From the NCBI GenBank assembly GCA_902628335.1, contig CACOMO010000002.1:62001-126000 (forward strand): a stretch of 64,000 nt of DNA. The letters run 5' to 3'. Positions 7,877-19,351 of this stretch are shown piece after piece. The notes beneath the pieces are model-generated. The model had not been told where the DNA came from. It made no database searches and saw only the letters and a list, made by a program, of their open reading frames with translations. Made by a program: the position numbers and the translations under genes. The DNA is from an uncultured Gammaproteobacteria bacterium (GTDB lineage: Bacteria > Pseudomonadota > Gammaproteobacteria > GCA-002705445 > GCA-002716945). Positions within the stretch are counted from its first letter, which is position 1. Every line of letters begins with the position of its first letter.

Positions 7877-8374
7877 CTATAAGCCTCTATTTTTTATTCT
7901 CGCAAGTAGTTTAGTGAATATCAGTGATGCTGCATTAGAGATCATCTCTTTTTTAATTTGTGATTCTCTATCGGTATTACCCATTATATTATTTTCGTCA
8001 AATGAATAATCTCGATAGAGTGATAAAGTCTCTTCTTTCAATTTTTCATTTGGACTACTTATTTGATAAATGACATTATAAATTAACTCATATTCATTCA
8101 CTCTACCTGTAATATTTATTGATAATTGTCTTCTATTAAATACTTCGGATACAATTTTCACTCTATAGAGATCTTTATCAGATCTATCAATGACTTGAAT
8201 ATCACTATTAGACAGGCTCTGATTTAGAGTCTTAACTAAATCACTATATTTTTCTGATACAACAGAAACTTGTTTCAGGTCTGGTGGTAGATTAATATTA
8301 CCTCGTAGCTGAAAACCACAGCCACTAACCAGCAAACTTATAGCCACATATGAAATTATCAGATATCTGTTCAT
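7877..8374 (-). CDS. lptE: LPS-assembly lipoprotein LptE
   Basis: LptE is the outer-membrane lipoprotein that plugs the LptD barrel and helps insert lipopolysaccharide. The 165-residue product has a lipoprotein signal peptide with lipobox LVSGC (cysteine 19), followed by GFQLRGNINLPPDLKQV, the typical LptE opening. Its ATG begins directly after the leuS stop with no spacer, consistent with translational coupling. In related genomes holA follows directly; here a different set of genes intervenes. Confidence 0.9.
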   Translation of the reverse strand: MNRYLIISYVAISLLVSGCGFQLRGNINLPPDLKQVSVVSEKYSDLVKTLNQSLSNSDIQVIDRSDKDLYRVKIVSEVFNRRQLSINITGRVNEYELIYNVIYQISSPNEKLKEETLSLYRDYSFDENNIMGNTDRESQIKKEMISNAASLIFTKLLARIKNRGL

Positions 8375-10804
8375 TTATAAGACATAGTTGATTATTTTAT
8401 CTCTAATAAAGATAATTTTTCTCTCTTTTCTATCAAAATATTTAGATATTTTATCATTTTCCTTAACTAAAATATTTACCTGATCTTTTGAAGATCCGGG
8501 TTTTACAAGGATTCGTCCTCTGACTTTACCATTAATTTGCACAACAATCTCTGTCTCCTTCTCGATTAACGAGTTTTTATCAGATACTGGCCATGATTGG
8601 TCCAATATGCTCTCAGAATTAATGCAGTCCCACCAAATTTTTTGACTAATATGTGGTACAAAAGGAGAGAGTAACTTAAGCATTACCTGTAAACCGTACA
8701 TGCAGAACTCTTTATTAGGTGTCTCTTGGTCTAAATATTTAGAAAAGTCATTAAGTAATTCCATAATAGTTGATATCGCTGTATTAAAATTCTTCCTTAC
8801 GAATATATCATTAGTTACCTTATCAATACTTCTATTTAACTTAATATTAACACTATCAAATAATTCGTTATCTTTGTGATCAGTGTCATTATTCAACTTT
8901 TTAATTCTGTATGAAAATTTCCAAAATCTTTTAAGAAATTTGTATGATCCCTCAATAGCAGAATCAGACCACTCTAAATTATTCTCTGGTGGAGCTGCAA
9001 ACATAATAAAAAGCCTCAATGTATCTGCACCATATCTCTCAATTATATCGTCAGGATCAATGGTGTTTCCTCTAGATTTTGACATTTTTGCACCATCTTT
9101 TAATACCATCCCTTGAGACAAAAGTGATTTAAATGGCTCAGATGACTTTACTAGTCCTAAATCTCTCATGAGTTTATGAAAAAAACGTGCGTATAATAAA
9201 TGCAAGATAGCATGCTCGATTCCGCCTACATATTGATCAACTGGAAGCCAAGAATTTACTCTATCATCCAATATTTTTTCATTATTATTTGCAGATAAAA
9301 ACCGCAGGTAGTACCAAGATGACTCAAAAAATGTATCAAAGGTATCTGTTTCGCGTATAGATTTTTTCCCTGTGCGAGGACATTGCATATATTTCCATGA
9401 TGGATGAGAATCTAGCGGATTACCATCAACACTAAAATCAATATCTTTTGGTAACTCCACTGGAAGCTCTGATTCTGTAATTGGGTACATAGTACCATCC
9501 TCATGATAGTAGACTGGTATTGGGCAACCCCAATATCTTTGACGTGATATGCCCCAATCTCTGAGTCGATAATTAACCTTCGATCTACCTAAATTATTTA
9601 CTTCAAGAAATTTAATTATCTTTTTCTTAGCTTCTTTTGAACTCAAACCTGAAAATTCTAAAGAATTAACTAGTTTACCTTCACCTGTATATGCTTGATC
9701 TGCACTTACATGCTCTGAATCTATAACTTTCACAAAAGGAAGGTCGTATTTATTTGCAAATTCATAATCTCTCTGATCATGGGCAGGAACTGACATTACA
9801 CAACCAGTCCCATAATCAGATAGTACATAATTAGCAACCCATATGGGGACGTCTTGTTTAGTGATAGGATTCTCTGCTATATATTCTGTCTTGATGCCTT
9901 CCTTGTCTAGTTGATTGACAGTCTCTTCAGATACTTTAATTTTGGAGCATTTAAGGATAAACTTTTTCACATCCTCAGAAAGCTGTATTTCAGAATTAAA
10001 GAATGGATGATTCGGGGATAGTGCCAGAAAAGCAACGCCACATATTGTATCTGGTCTTGTTGTATAGACATCTAAATAATCACTTGTTCCCTTTATCTTA
10101 AATTTGATGACAGCACCCACTGACTTACCTATCCAATTTTTCTGCATAGTTATTACAGATTTAGGCCAATCCGAAAGTTCGTCTAAGCTACTTAGTAATT
10201 CTTCTGAATATGATGATATTCTCAGAAACCATTGTGGTATTTCTCTTCGTTCTACTATTGCACCTGATCTCCAACCTCTCCCATCGATCACTTGCTCATT
10301 TGCCAGAACTGTCTTATCCACTGGATCCCAATTTACTTCAGATTTTTTTCGATAAACTAGGCCCTTTTCAAGCAATTTAAGAAAAAACCATTGCTCCCAC
10401 TTATAATAACTCGGCTCACAAGTTGATAATTCTTGATTCCAGTTGTAACTAAACCCAAGTCTTTTTAATTGACCCTTCATATATTCTATATTTTTTTTGG
10501 TCCATTCTTCTGGATGAATTTTATTCTTGATTGCTGCATTTTCTGCCGGTAATCCGAAAGAGTCCCATCCCATTGGTTGGAAAACTTTTTTACCTAGCAT
10601 CCGATTAGCACGTGAGATAACATCGCCAATTGTATAATTTCTAACATGTCCAATATGTAATTTACCGCTTGGATATGGAAACATTGATAAACAATAATAA
10701 CTCTCACTTTTATCTACATCAATTGATGTAGAAAAAGAATCATTATTTTTCCAATACTTCTGAATTTTTTCTTCTACCTTTTTAGGGTCGTAATCATCAC
10801 TCAT
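8375..10804 (-). CDS. leuS: Leucyl-tRNA synthetase LeuS
   Basis: A class I aminoacyl-tRNA synthetase that charges tRNA-Leu in the cytoplasm. The HIGH-type motif (YPSGKLHIGHVRNY) is at about residues 43-56 and KMSKS (GAKMSKSRGN) at about 570. An editing domain with DVYTTRPDT and the C-terminal anticodon-binding domain are present. Length is 809, slightly short of the usual 860. Its start overlaps the end of lnt by 8 bp, and lptE follows directly. Confidence 0.98.
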   Translation of the reverse strand: MSDDYDPKKVEEKIQKYWKNNDSFSTSIDVDKSESYYCLSMFPYPSGKLHIGHVRNYTIGDVISRANRMLGKKVFQPMGWDSFGLPAENAAIKNKIHPEEWTKKNIEYMKGQLKRLGFSYNWNQELSTCEPSYYKWEQWFFLKLLEKGLVYRKKSEVNWDPVDKTVLANEQVIDGRGWRSGAIVERREIPQWFLRISSYSEELLSSLDELSDWPKSVITMQKNWIGKSVGAVIKFKIKGTSDYLDVYTTRPDTICGVAFLALSPNHPFFNSEIQLSEDVKKFILKCSKIKVSEETVNQLDKEGIKTEYIAENPITKQDVPIWVANYVLSDYGTGCVMSVPAHDQRDYEFANKYDLPFVKVIDSEHVSADQAYTGEGKLVNSLEFSGLSSKEAKKKIIKFLEVNNLGRSKVNYRLRDWGISRQRYWGCPIPVYYHEDGTMYPITESELPVELPKDIDFSVDGNPLDSHPSWKYMQCPRTGKKSIRETDTFDTFFESSWYYLRFLSANNNEKILDDRVNSWLPVDQYVGGIEHAILHLLYARFFHKLMRDLGLVKSSEPFKSLLSQGMVLKDGAKMSKSRGNTIDPDDIIERYGADTLRLFIMFAAPPENNLEWSDSAIEGSYKFLKRFWKFSYRIKKLNNDTDHKDNELFDSVNIKLNRSIDKVTNDIFVRKNFNTAISTIMELLNDFSKYLDQETPNKEFCMYGLQVMLKLLSPFVPHISQKIWWDCINSESILDQSWPVSDKNSLIEKETEIVVQINGKVRGRILVKPGSSKDQVNILVKENDKISKYFDRKERKIIFIRDKIINYVL

Positions 10805-12257
10805 ATTTTACAACTCTTACTACATAAGAAATTACTATTATAAATACTAGCATTAAAAGCGGGTAATCACCAAAACGACTAAATGGTGTTGAACCTTTTG
10901 TGGCAGAAGTATCTGATTGAATTATCCCAGAAGTATTGAAGTCTAATTTATTTAAGACTACTCCATACTTATTGATGTGTGCTGATATACCTGTGTTAGC
11001 AGATCTTATGAGATTCCGCTGAAATTCCATCGCTCTAACCTGCGTTATCTGAAGATGTTGATGTGGCGCAAAGGAATCACCAAACCAAGAATCATTACTT
11101 AAATTGATTATAACACTATAGTCATTATCATTTGTTTCAATTAACGATGGATATGCAGACTCAAAGCAAATTATGGGTATCAGTTTAAAAGTCTTGTACG
11201 TGAAAATATTTTGATTTGAAGCCCCGGATGATAGATCAGACATTGGAATAGCAAGAGTCTCAGCTAGAGGCTCTAGTAGTGACTTCAATGGTGTATACTC
11301 ACCAAAAGGCACTAGGTGTCTCTTATCATAAAATTGCTCTGTTTTATTGAGAAGAAGCATGCTGTTAAAAATATGATTTTTATCTTTTCTAAAAATTCCA
11401 GAAATTATGCTGTTTGCTTGTGTGAGAATTTTGTCTCTATAAAAATGTGAACTTGATTTATGCACAATTGGTAGTGCTGTCTCCGGCATTATGATTAAAT
11501 CACTCTCTATCCCTCGTGATAATGATATGTATTTTTGCTTTATCTTGTTGAGGTTTGACATATTAAATTTATAATCTTGTTTAATATTAGGTTGTATTAT
11601 TGCAAAAGAAATAGACTCATCGGAATCCTTAACCCAGGGTTTGCTATATTGAATAATAGATATTATTAAAATTATACTTAACAAAATAGTTTTATTATGT
11701 ATAGTTTCTTTCCTATTAATAAATGAAATAGCTATATATGTAGAGATCAAAACAGTGATAAAGCTAACAAAATAACTTCCTATTAACGGATAAACATTAT
11801 CAAAAATTGTGTGTATCTGACTGTATCCAATAATCAGCCAGGGGAAACCAGTAAATAAGTGAGAGCGTGCATATTCAATCAATACCAAAAATGACGCGGG
11901 AGCAAGTATTGAGAGTTTATTCTCAAAATTGAAATAACTTCTATTAATAAAAAAACCGATTATAAGGAAATAACTTGATTGTACTAGAATAAAAATGACA
12001 GTAAGAATGCTCGAAATAAAAATTCCTCCATTTCCATATGTATAGATACTATTAAAAATCCAAGAGGTACCCAAAGAGAATATTACAAATCCATAAATAA
12101 ATGATAAGATCATCGCATTCTTTTTTGATTGTAATATTATTAAACTCAAGAAAATTATAAGTGAAATATAGATTATAAATTTAAAATTAAATGGAGGAAA
12201 GGCTGAAACATACAAGATGCCGGCTAGAATAATGGCAATTAACTCCTTTGCATTCAC
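10797..12257 (-). CDS. lnt: Apolipoprotein N-acyltransferase Lnt
   Basis: Lnt adds the third acyl chain to the N-terminal cysteine of lipoproteins at the inner membrane. The N-terminal half has about six to seven hydrophobic helices. The periplasmic nitrilase-like domain carries the Glu-Lys-Cys triad contexts MPETALP (about residue 255), YDKRHLVPFGE (about 310) and IICFESAYP (about 360). A last hydrophobic segment precedes the C-terminus. Length 486 is usual. It sits 10 bp after corC and overlaps leuS, so it is in the middle of the envelope/RNA operon. Confidence 0.96.
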   Translation of the reverse strand: MNAKELIAIILAGILYVSAFPPFNFKFIIYISLIIFLSLIILQSKKNAMILSFIYGFVIFSLGTSWIFNSIYTYGNGGIFISSILTVIFILVQSSYFLIIGFFINRSYFNFENKLSILAPASFLVLIEYARSHLFTGFPWLIIGYSQIHTIFDNVYPLIGSYFVSFITVLISTYIAISFINRKETIHNKTILLSIILIISIIQYSKPWVKDSDESISFAIIQPNIKQDYKFNMSNLNKIKQKYISLSRGIESDLIIMPETALPIVHKSSSHFYRDKILTQANSIISGIFRKDKNHIFNSMLLLNKTEQFYDKRHLVPFGEYTPLKSLLEPLAETLAIPMSDLSSGASNQNIFTYKTFKLIPIICFESAYPSLIETNDNDYSVIINLSNDSWFGDSFAPHQHLQITQVRAMEFQRNLIRSANTGISAHINKYGVVLNKLDFNTSGIIQSDTSATKGSTPFSRFGDYPLLMLVFIIVISYVVRVVKYE

Positions 12258-12267
12258 AAGATCAAAC

Positions 12268-13101
12268 TTAATCCTTGCCGTTGGTTTCTACAATAACTTG
12301 GACTCTCTTAATTTTTTTTGAATCTGCAGATAACACCTTGAAAGATAAGTTCTTCGTGTGAAGGACTTCTGAAATACCTGGTACCTTTTCAAACTGATTT
12401 GTCAAATATCCACCTATCGTTTCTATATCATCATCTTCAAAGTCAGACGAAAAATATGAGTTGAAATCGTCTAATGACGTCAATGCATCTACAATGTATT
12501 CGTTATCTCCTTTAGAAATAATAAGTGAATCATTACGCTGATCATGTTCATCATCAATCTCACCCACAATTTCCTCTAAGACATCTTCAATTGTTATCAA
12601 ACCAGAAACACCACCATGTTCATCGATGACAATAGCAATGTGGTTACGATTTGCTTTAAATTCATTTAGAAGGATGTTTACTCTTTTGCTTTCAGGAACA
12701 AATACTGCAGGTCTTAGTAGTTCATGTAAATCAAACCCATCATTGTCAACATCGGATACTTTTTTTAGTAAATCTTTTGCCAAAAGGACACCTATTATTT
12801 CGTCCTTATTATCATCAATAACAGGGAATCTAGAATGACCTGATGTCGTGACTTTTTTAATGATTTCATTTAGATCATCTGCAATATCGATAACTTTCAT
12901 ATGAGGTCTAGGTATCATTATTTCTCGGACTTGTATCTCTGATACTTTGAAAACGCCTTCAATCATGGTCATTGACTCATTATCTAGAAGACCTCCCAAT
13001 ACAGACTCTCTCAATAACTCTAGCAGATCAACTTTCTCCTTTGGGGAATTTGAAAAAATTTTTGTTAAATTTTCGAATACTGATATTTTTTTAGTTTTCA
13101 T
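12268..13101 (-). CDS. corC: CorC/HlyC-family CBS-domain protein
   Basis: A 277-residue cytoplasmic protein with two CBS domains (VREIMIPRPHM near residue 58 and IAIVIDEHGGVSGLITIEDVLEEI near 160) and a C-terminal CorC/HlyC domain carrying IETIGGYLTNQFEKVP. Homologues are linked to magnesium/cobalt efflux and the YbeX role in ribosome maturation. The DUF21 membrane domain of larger relatives is absent, as is normal for YbeX. The gene overlaps ybeY by 11 bp, a widespread neighbour pair. Confidence 0.93.
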   Translation of the reverse strand: MKTKKISVFENLTKIFSNSPKEKVDLLELLRESVLGGLLDNESMTMIEGVFKVSEIQVREIMIPRPHMKVIDIADDLNEIIKKVTTSGHSRFPVIDDNKDEIIGVLLAKDLLKKVSDVDNDGFDLHELLRPAVFVPESKRVNILLNEFKANRNHIAIVIDEHGGVSGLITIEDVLEEIVGEIDDEHDQRNDSLIISKGDNEYIVDALTSLDDFNSYFSSDFEDDDIETIGGYLTNQFEKVPGISEVLHTKNLSFKVLSADSKKIKRVQVIVETNGKD

Positions 13102-13561
13102 AATAAGGGTTAGAAAAACCTATCCGTTTCATTAAATCTATTTCTTTTCTCTCCATGACCTGTTTACTCTTTTTAAGCATGTGATCATAACCTTGCAGGT
13201 GCAGCATAGAGTGAATAACCATATGAGCCCATCTTTTGTCAGAATCTATGTTATATTTCTTTGATTCTCTATTTACTACCTCTCCACAGATTATTATATC
13301 ACCGAGAAAATGTGAGTGGTTTAATCGTGTTAAAACATCAGGGAAAGAAAGTACATTACATGGATTTTTTTTATTGAAGAATTTCATACTCAAAGATTTC
13401 ATCTCACTTACTGAAGCAAGTTTTATATTTACTGAGTTCTGATTTTGCCCAAGATAAGCTTCCCTTGCCCATTTGCGTATCTTATGTTCGCTTGGGTAAC
13501 CATTACGGACCTCATAGTCTATAAATTTGACACTCAATGATTTATTTATCTCTTTTTTCAT
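13091..13561 (-). CDS. ybeY: Endoribonuclease YbeY (16S rRNA 3'-end maturation)
   Basis: A 156-residue metal-dependent endoribonuclease needed for 16S rRNA maturation and ribosome quality control. The signature HSMLHLQGYDH near residue 115 supplies the three zinc-ligand histidines; the usual HGxLHLxGYDH glycine is a serine here. The motif NVLSFPDV near residue 70 is also typical. It overlaps phoH upstream by 20 bp and corC downstream by 11 bp, indicating tight translational coupling. Confidence 0.95.
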   Translation of the reverse strand: MKKEINKSLSVKFIDYEVRNGYPSEHKIRKWAREAYLGQNQNSVNIKLASVSEMKSLSMKFFNKKNPCNVLSFPDVLTRLNHSHFLGDIIICGEVVNRESKKYNIDSDKRWAHMVIHSMLHLQGYDHMLKKSKQVMERKEIDLMKRIGFSNPYYEN

Positions 13562-14540
13562 ATTCTTTAATAATATCTCTTACTATTTTATGTCTTATAA
13601 CTTCACTAGACTTAAATTCTATGATAGAAACACCATTAACTTTATCAATAAATTCAATACAATCTGTAAGACCTGACTTAGTTCCTTTTGGTAAATCGGT
13701 CTGACTGAGATCACCTGTGACAACTGTTTTTGATCTAAATCCAATTCTAGTTAAAAACATTTTCATTTGAGCAATAGTTGTATTTTGAGCTTCATCTAAT
13801 ATGATAAATGCATCATTAAGAGTCCTCCCTCTCATATAAGCAAGAGGGACTATTTCTATAATTTTCTTTTCTAGCAACTTGTTAAGTTGCGATTGTCCGG
13901 TAATCTCATTGAGAGCATCATAAATTGGTTGTAAATATGGATTTACTTTTTCAGCAAGATCTCCTGGTAAAAAACCCAACTTTTCACCCGCCTCAATTGC
14001 TGGTCTAGCAAGAAAAATTTTTTTCACTAACCCTTGCTCTAGGAAATATATTGCAGACGCTACAGCTAGGAATGTTTTACCAGTACCAGCTGAACCAAGA
14101 CCAAAAACTAAATCATTTGAAAACATAGAGTGAATAAAATTTTTCTGTGACTTAGTGACTGGCTTTATGTTTATTTTTTTACATCTAAGTGCATCATTTA
14201 CGCTTTCAGTTGAGCCTTCAACTATACTACTATTCTCAAAATCATCGTTCATGATCATATGAAGTTGTTTTGGTGTTAGATCTTCATATTCAGAAATAAT
14301 ATATAATTTTTGAATTAAATCGGATGTTTTTGGAACATCTGTCTCATTTCCTTTGATAGTAAAATTATTACCACGATTAGATATTTCAACATTCATAAAA
14401 GATTCAATCTGTCGTAAATTTTCATCAAGTGTTCCACATAACTTTGCAAGCCTGACATTATCTTGTGGCTTTAGTGTTAAATTTGCATGAGTGTTTTTAC
14501 TTGGCAATTTTAGCCCTTGCGTTCTGTTTTTCCTTTTCAA
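13542..14540 (-). CDS. phoH: PhoH-like ATPase
   Basis: A P-loop ATPase of the PhoH/YbeZ family, thought to work with YbeY in RNA metabolism. An N-terminal KH-like segment ([16 protein letters not shown]) precedes Walker A ([10 protein letters not shown], about residue 150) and Walker B (FIILDEAQN, about 250). Length is 332. The annotated ATG overlaps miaB by 44 bp; an in-frame TTG at 14507 would reduce that to 11 bp and is a reasonable alternative start. Confidence 0.95.
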   Translation of the reverse strand: MKRKNRTQGLKLPSKNTHANLTLKPQDNVRLAKLCGTLDENLRQIESFMNVEISNRGNNFTIKGNETDVPKTSDLIQKLYIISEYEDLTPKQLHMIMNDDFENSSIVEGSTESVNDALRCKKINIKPVTKSQKNFIHSMFSNDLVFGLGSAGTGKTFLAVASAIYFLEQGLVKKIFLARPAIEAGEKLGFLPGDLAEKVNPYLQPIYDALNEITGQSQLNKLLEKKIIEIVPLAYMRGRTLNDAFIILDEAQNTTIAQMKMFLTRIGFRSKTVVTGDLSQTDLPKGTKSGLTDCIEFIDKVNGVSIIEFKSSEVIRHKIVRDIIKEYEKRDK

Positions 14541-15876
14541 TATTTTGATTTATTATTTCTCCAAAAACAATATTTTGCGTAACATTAGTAATTTCAACGT
14601 CTACAAAATTTCCTATATAATTCTCTCTTGATTTAAAATTTACGATTTTATTATTACTCGCCCGCCCAAAATATTCACCTGGTTTCTTTTTAGATCTTTC
14701 CTCCACAAGCACCCTTTGATGTGTACCATGCATGCTTTTCGAATATGCTATGGACTGTTCTCTTATTATGTTCTGTAATTCATATAATCTCTTCTTTTTC
14801 GTTTCCATTGAAATGTTGTCTTTTTCGAGGGTAGCAGGTGTACCTGGTCGAGGACTATATATAAAACTATATGCGTCAGTAAAGTTAACGTCATAAATGA
14901 AGTTGATTGTCTCCGTGAATTCATTATCAGTTTCCCCCGGATAGCCTATGATAAAATCCGAAGTCAGGTGTATGTCAGGTCGGATCTTGCGTATCTTCCT
15001 TATAATACTTTTATACTCCAACGACGTGTGCTTTCTTTTCATGCGCATCAATATGCTATCCGAACCAGATTGAACTGGTAGATGTAAATTATCCGCTAAT
15101 TTTGGATTTTTATACTCATTTATTAAATCCTCACCAAAATCTATTGGATGAGACGTCGTGTGTCGTATCCGCTCAATGCCATCAATGTATGACACATATC
15201 TTATTAAATCAGCGAAATTTACCTTATCTTTTGTATAGTTCTCTGATTTATAAGCATTCACGTTTTGTCCCAATAGAACAATCTCTTTAGCTCCTAATTT
15301 TGAGAGATTCGAAACTTCAAATATAATATCATCGAACCTTCTATTGACTTCCTCGCCACGAGTATATGGAACTACACAGAAAGTACAATATTTACTACAT
15401 CCCTCCATAATTGAGACAAAAGCACTTGGTGTTTTCTTTTTTGAGGAGGGAAGATAATCAAATTTTTCTATTTCTGGGAATGAAACATCTACTTGAACTT
15501 TTTTCTTTTTATTAATGACCTCTTCAATCATTTTAGGTAATCTGTGAATAGTTTGAGGGCCAAAAATAATATCTACTTGCGGTGATCGCGATTTTATTTT
15601 ATTTCCTTCTTGAGTAGCTACACATCCTCCTACTGCTATGAGAAGATCTGGTTTATTTGACTTGTATTTTTTCCATCTTCCAAGTTGGTGAAATACTTTT
15701 TCTTGAGCTTTTTCTCTAATCGAGCAAGTATTTAAAAAAAGGAGATCGGCGCTCTCAGGTTTATTTGTTCTCTCCATTTTGAAATGATGTTGTAAAACAT
15801 CATCAAGTTTATCAGAATCGTACTCATTCATTTGGCAACCGTGTGTCTTTATGTAGAATTTTTTATCTTCTAGCAT
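14497..15876 (-). CDS. miaB: tRNA-2-methylthio-N6-dimethylallyladenosine synthase MiaB
   Basis: MiaB is a radical-SAM methylthiotransferase that modifies A37 of tRNAs reading UNN codons. The N-terminal domain holds the auxiliary cluster cysteines ([26 protein letters not shown]). The radical SAM motif [15 protein letters not shown] is near residue 155, and a C-terminal TRAM domain ends the 459-residue protein. It lies 5 bp after ssb, so ssb may lead this long operon. Confidence 0.97.
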   Translation of the reverse strand: MLEDKKFYIKTHGCQMNEYDSDKLDDVLQHHFKMERTNKPESADLLFLNTCSIREKAQEKVFHQLGRWKKYKSNKPDLLIAVGGCVATQEGNKIKSRSPQVDIIFGPQTIHRLPKMIEEVINKKKKVQVDVSFPEIEKFDYLPSSKKKTPSAFVSIMEGCSKYCTFCVVPYTRGEEVNRRFDDIIFEVSNLSKLGAKEIVLLGQNVNAYKSENYTKDKVNFADLIRYVSYIDGIERIRHTTSHPIDFGEDLINEYKNPKLADNLHLPVQSGSDSILMRMKRKHTSLEYKSIIRKIRKIRPDIHLTSDFIIGYPGETDNEFTETINFIYDVNFTDAYSFIYSPRPGTPATLEKDNISMETKKKRLYELQNIIREQSIAYSKSMHGTHQRVLVEERSKKKPGEYFGRASNNKIVNFKSRENYIGNFVDVEITNVTQNIVFGEIINQNIEKEKQNARAKIAK

Positions 15877-15881
15877 TTTAT

Positions 15882-16307
15882 TTAGAAGGGAATGTCATCG
15901 TCACTAGTTGACGGAACGCTTTGATCAAAAGTTTCATTATTCTGTGGTGAACTATTTTCGAAATCTTGATTATCCGACTTGGATCCTATGAAAGTGAAGT
16001 TATCTGAGATAATATCAGTAGAATATTTCTCAACGCCATCTTTATCTTGCCATTTTCTTGTTTGTAGACGACCTTCAACATATAATTGCTGACCTTTTTT
16101 TACATATTGGCCAATAGTCTCTGCGGGTTTGTTAAAGAAAACTACTCTGTGCCATTCAGTTTTATCCTCATAAGAACCTGTATCTTGATTCTTAAACTTC
16201 CTATTAGTTGCGATAGACAAATTCACCACCGCATTTCCACTAGGCATGTATTTAACTTCAGGATTAGCCCCAACGCGACCCAAAATGATTACTTTATTTA
16301 CAGACAT
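15882..16307 (-). CDS. ssb: Single-stranded DNA-binding protein Ssb
   Basis: Ssb coats single-stranded DNA in replication and repair. The 141-residue product has an N-terminal OB fold ([18 protein letters not shown], then [11 protein letters not shown]) and a flexible Asn/Ser-rich linker. It ends in the acidic tip DDDIPF that recruits partner proteins. It is divergent from uvrA across a 161 bp region, the common arrangement in this group. It heads the minus-strand run into miaB. Confidence 0.96.
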   Translation of the reverse strand: MSVNKVIILGRVGANPEVKYMPSGNAVVNLSIATNRKFKNQDTGSYEDKTEWHRVVFFNKPAETIGQYVKKGQQLYVEGRLQTRKWQDKDGVEKYSTDIISDNFTFIGSKSDNQDFENSSPQNNETFDQSVPSTSDDDIPF

Positions 16308-16393
16308 CTATTCTCGAATTAACCATGAGTAAACTACTATAACTTAAATATTATCTTACGAATAGTAAAAATTCCACATAATCAGAGCACATA

Positions 16394-16468
16394 TTCCCAA
16401 ATATGCAGCTATTATATAATCATTACGTGATATCGTAATTTCCGAGTAAAAAAAGCGGTATTTGGGGG
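16394..16468 (+). promoter_or_regulatory. Structured 5' leader of uvrA that could hide its G-rich ribosome-binding site
   Basis: TTCCCAAATA (16394-16403) can pair with TATTTGGGGG (16459-16468); eight pairs are Watson-Crick and two are T-G wobbles. The 3' arm is the G-run immediately before the first uvrA start codons. Nested between the arms is a second perfect hairpin, ATTACG-TGATAT-CGTAAT (16422-16439). I infer possible translational control; no known riboswitch class is recognised. No LexA-type box was seen here. Confidence 0.35.
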
Positions 16469-19351
16469 ATGAATATGATGCTATCATTCTCTACCATGAA
16501 GAAGAATATTTTCGTTAAAGGCGCAAGGACGCATAACCTAAAAAATATAAACATAGAAATACCAAGAGACAAACTTATCACAATTACTGGATTATCTGGC
16601 TCTGGTAAATCCTCTTTGGCTTTTGATACTATCTTTGCTGAAGGTCAACGACGATATATGGAGTCTTTGTCATCATATGCGAGACAATTTCTATCTATGA
16701 TGGATAAACCAGACGTAGATATAATCGAAGGTTTGTCCCCGGCTATTTCAATAGAACAGAAATCATCATCTCATAATCCAAGATCTACAGTTGGAACAGT
16801 CACAGAAATCTACGACTATTTAAGACTCCTTTTTGCAAGAGTAGGTTCACCACAATGCCCAGAACACTCCATAGAACTTAAAGCTATGTCTTATAGTGAT
16901 ATTGCAGAAAAAATTATTAAAGATCATGAAAATAATAAGATTATGATTATTGCACCAGTTGTAAAACAACAGAAAGGTGAACACGTTAAATTAATCCAAT
17001 CATTTTCTCAGCAAGGCTTCAGAAGAATTAGAGTGAATGGCGAAATAATTGATATTGCAGAAATGTCAAAACATATGATAAATCATGTAATAAATCCTAA
17101 GAAGAAAAATGATATTGAATTCGTAGTTGATCGATTTAATAAAATTACAAATGACAGTAAAATGAGAGTCATAGAATCCGTAGAGCTATGTTCTGATTTC
17201 TCCTCAGGTATAGTGAACGTTCTAGATTCTAATTCAAATAAAATTGTAGATGTATTCTCAACAAAATATGCATGTCCACACTGCGGCTACTCAATAGCAG
17301 AGCTTGAGCCAAAGCTATTCTCTTTCAACAGTCCATCAGGAGCGTGCTCATCTTGTGACGGACTGGGGGTGAGAGAATTTTTTGATCCAGAAAAGATTAT
17401 AGTTAATCAAGAGCTGAGTCTCAAAAAAGGTGCTATTTACGGTTGGGATGACAAAAGTGCTTACTATTCATTGTTACTTCAGAGTCTAGCTGATCATTAT
17501 AAAGTTGACATCGGATTGCCCTATAATAAATTACCTCAAAGTTTTAAAAAAATACTTTTTTATGGAAGTGGCACTGATGTTGTTGACATGAAATATGTAA
17601 GAGGCTACAGAAGTAAAGACATGGATGACTTTGTTGTTAAGAAAGAGATTTGGGAAGGGATAATCGAAAAATTTGAGAGACAATATGAATCTGGTTCATA
17701 CTCTAAGAAAGAGAGATTAGTTAAATATCTATCTGTTGATAAGTGCTCTAGCTGCCAAGGTACGAGATTAAATGAAAGTAGTAGAAATATATTTATTTTC
17801 AAGAAGTCAATCAGTGATATTACATCAATGACAATAGGAGAATGTTTGACTTTTTTCAAAAAAAATAAATTTCATGGCATGAGCAAAGAGGTATCGAATA
17901 AAATTGTCCAAGAAATTACGAGTAGGTTGAGCTTTCTTAATAATGTTGGGCTTAATTATCTGACTCTAGATAGAAGTGCTGAAACCTTATCAGGAGGTGA
18001 AGCACAACGTATCCGTCTAGCTAGCCAAATAGGCTCTGGCCTAGTTGGTGTTATGTATATACTTGATGAGCCTTCTATTGGATTGCATCAGAGAGATAAT
18101 GACAAGCTTCTAGATACATTAAAGAACCTGAGAGATCTTGGGAATACAGTAATTGTAGTAGAGCATGATGAGGATACTATATTAAATTCAGATTGTGTAG
18201 TTGATATTGGACCAGGCGCAGGAGAATCAGGAGGTGAAGTAGTTTATGTTGGGGGACCATCAGGAATCAAAAAAGTAAAAGATTCTTTCACAGGGATGTA
18301 TCTATCCAAAAAAAAGAGGATAAGAATTCCAAAAAAAAGAAAAGAAATCCAATCAGATTCAATTATGAAAATTCATAAAGCATGTGCAAATAATCTTAAA
18401 AATATTGATGTTGAAATTCCTCTTAGTCTTATGACATGTATTACTGGTGTATCAGGTTCTGGAAAATCTACTCTTGTCAATGATGTTATTTATGAATACA
18501 TTTACAATGAATTTTCCGAAAAAGATAACTCTCAGACAGGTTGTAATAAAATAACAGGTTTGGATAAGTTAGATAAAATAATAGAGATAGATCAAAGCCC
18601 AATAGGAAGAACCCCTAGGTCAAACCCAGTTACTTACACAGGAATATTTACACACATAAGAGAATTATTCTCACGCAATAAAGAAGCGAGATCTAGAGGT
18701 TACACTCCTGGACGATTTAGTTTTAACGTAAAAGAAGGGAGGTGTAACGCATGCGAGGGAGATGGTGTAATAAGAGTAGAAATGCATTTTTTATCTGATG
18801 TATATGTTAAATGTGATAAATGTAATGGTAAAAGATACAATGAACAAACATTAGAGATTCTATTGAAAGGTAAGAATATCAATGATGTGCTAAATATGAG
18901 AATCTCTGAGGCGATCCAATTCTTTGAAAACTATCCTATAATCAAGCGCAAATTAGATGTCCTAGATGAAGTTGGTTTGTCTTATATAAAACTTGGGCAG
19001 AATGCAACAACTCTTTCAGGTGGTGAAGCACAGAGAATTAAGTTAGCAAAAGAACTTATTAAAAGAGATACAGGTAAAACTATTTACATACTTGACGAAC
19101 CAACCACAGGGTTACACTTTCATGATGTTGCCAAACTTCTCAAAGTCTTAGAAAAGCTTAAACAGAGAGGTAATACACTTCTTATAATTGAACATAATTT
19201 AGAGGTTATAAAAACAGCAGATTGGATAATTGATCTCGGTCCTGAAGGTGGACTTGGAGGTGGAAAATTAATTGCGAAAGGCACACCCGAAGATGTAGCT
19301 AATCAAGAGGAGTCTTTTACAGGAAACTTTCTCAAAGATAAGCTTGGTTAA
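16469..19351 (+). CDS. uvrA: Excinuclease ABC subunit A (UvrA)
   Basis: UvrA is the damage-sensing ATPase of nucleotide excision repair; it loads UvrB at DNA lesions. The product (up to 960 residues) has two ABC ATPase modules: Walker [10 protein letters not shown] near 40 with signature [12 protein letters not shown] near 510, and GVSGSGKST near 660 with [12 protein letters not shown] near 850. Zinc modules are visible at CPHCGY/CSSCDG and CNACEG/CDKCNG. Family alignment favours a start nearer 16496 ([17 protein letters not shown]), but ATGs at 16475 and 16478 are better spaced from the G-run. It converges on rplQ, overlapping by 4 bp with no terminator. Confidence 0.97.
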   Translation: MNMMLSFSTMKKNIFVKGARTHNLKNINIEIPRDKLITITGLSGSGKSSLAFDTIFAEGQRRYMESLSSYARQFLSMMDKPDVDIIEGLSPAISIEQKSSSHNPRSTVGTVTEIYDYLRLLFARVGSPQCPEHSIELKAMSYSDIAEKIIKDHENNKIMIIAPVVKQQKGEHVKLIQSFSQQGFRRIRVNGEIIDIAEMSKHMINHVINPKKKNDIEFVVDRFNKITNDSKMRVIESVELCSDFSSGIVNVLDSNSNKIVDVFSTKYACPHCGYSIAELEPKLFSFNSPSGACSSCDGLGVREFFDPEKIIVNQELSLKKGAIYGWDDKSAYYSLLLQSLADHYKVDIGLPYNKLPQSFKKILFYGSGTDVVDMKYVRGYRSKDMDDFVVKKEIWEGIIEKFERQYESGSYSKKERLVKYLSVDKCSSCQGTRLNESSRNIFIFKKSISDITSMTIGECLTFFKKNKFHGMSKEVSNKIVQEITSRLSFLNNVGLNYLTLDRSAETLSGGEAQRIRLASQIGSGLVGVMYILDEPSIGLHQRDNDKLLDTLKNLRDLGNTVIVVEHDEDTILNSDCVVDIGPGAGESGGEVVYVGGPSGIKKVKDSFTGMYLSKKKRIRIPKKRKEIQSDSIMKIHKACANNLKNIDVEIPLSLMTCITGVSGSGKSTLVNDVIYEYIYNEFSEKDNSQTGCNKITGLDKLDKIIEIDQSPIGRTPRSNPVTYTGIFTHIRELFSRNKEARSRGYTPGRFSFNVKEGRCNACEGDGVIRVEMHFLSDVYVKCDKCNGKRYNEQTLEILLKGKNINDVLNMRISEAIQFFENYPIIKRKLDVLDEVGLSYIKLGQNATTLSGGEAQRIKLAKELIKRDTGKTIYILDEPTTGLHFHDVAKLLKVLEKLKQRGNTLLIIEHNLEVIKTADWIIDLGPEGGLGGGKLIAKGTPEDVANQEESFTGNFLKDKLG

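Noticed and set aside
16308-16468. Possible LexA (SOS) box between ssb and uvrA
   Set aside because: I looked for CTG-N10-CAG type palindromes and found none; the repeats there are different and fit an RNA hairpin better.
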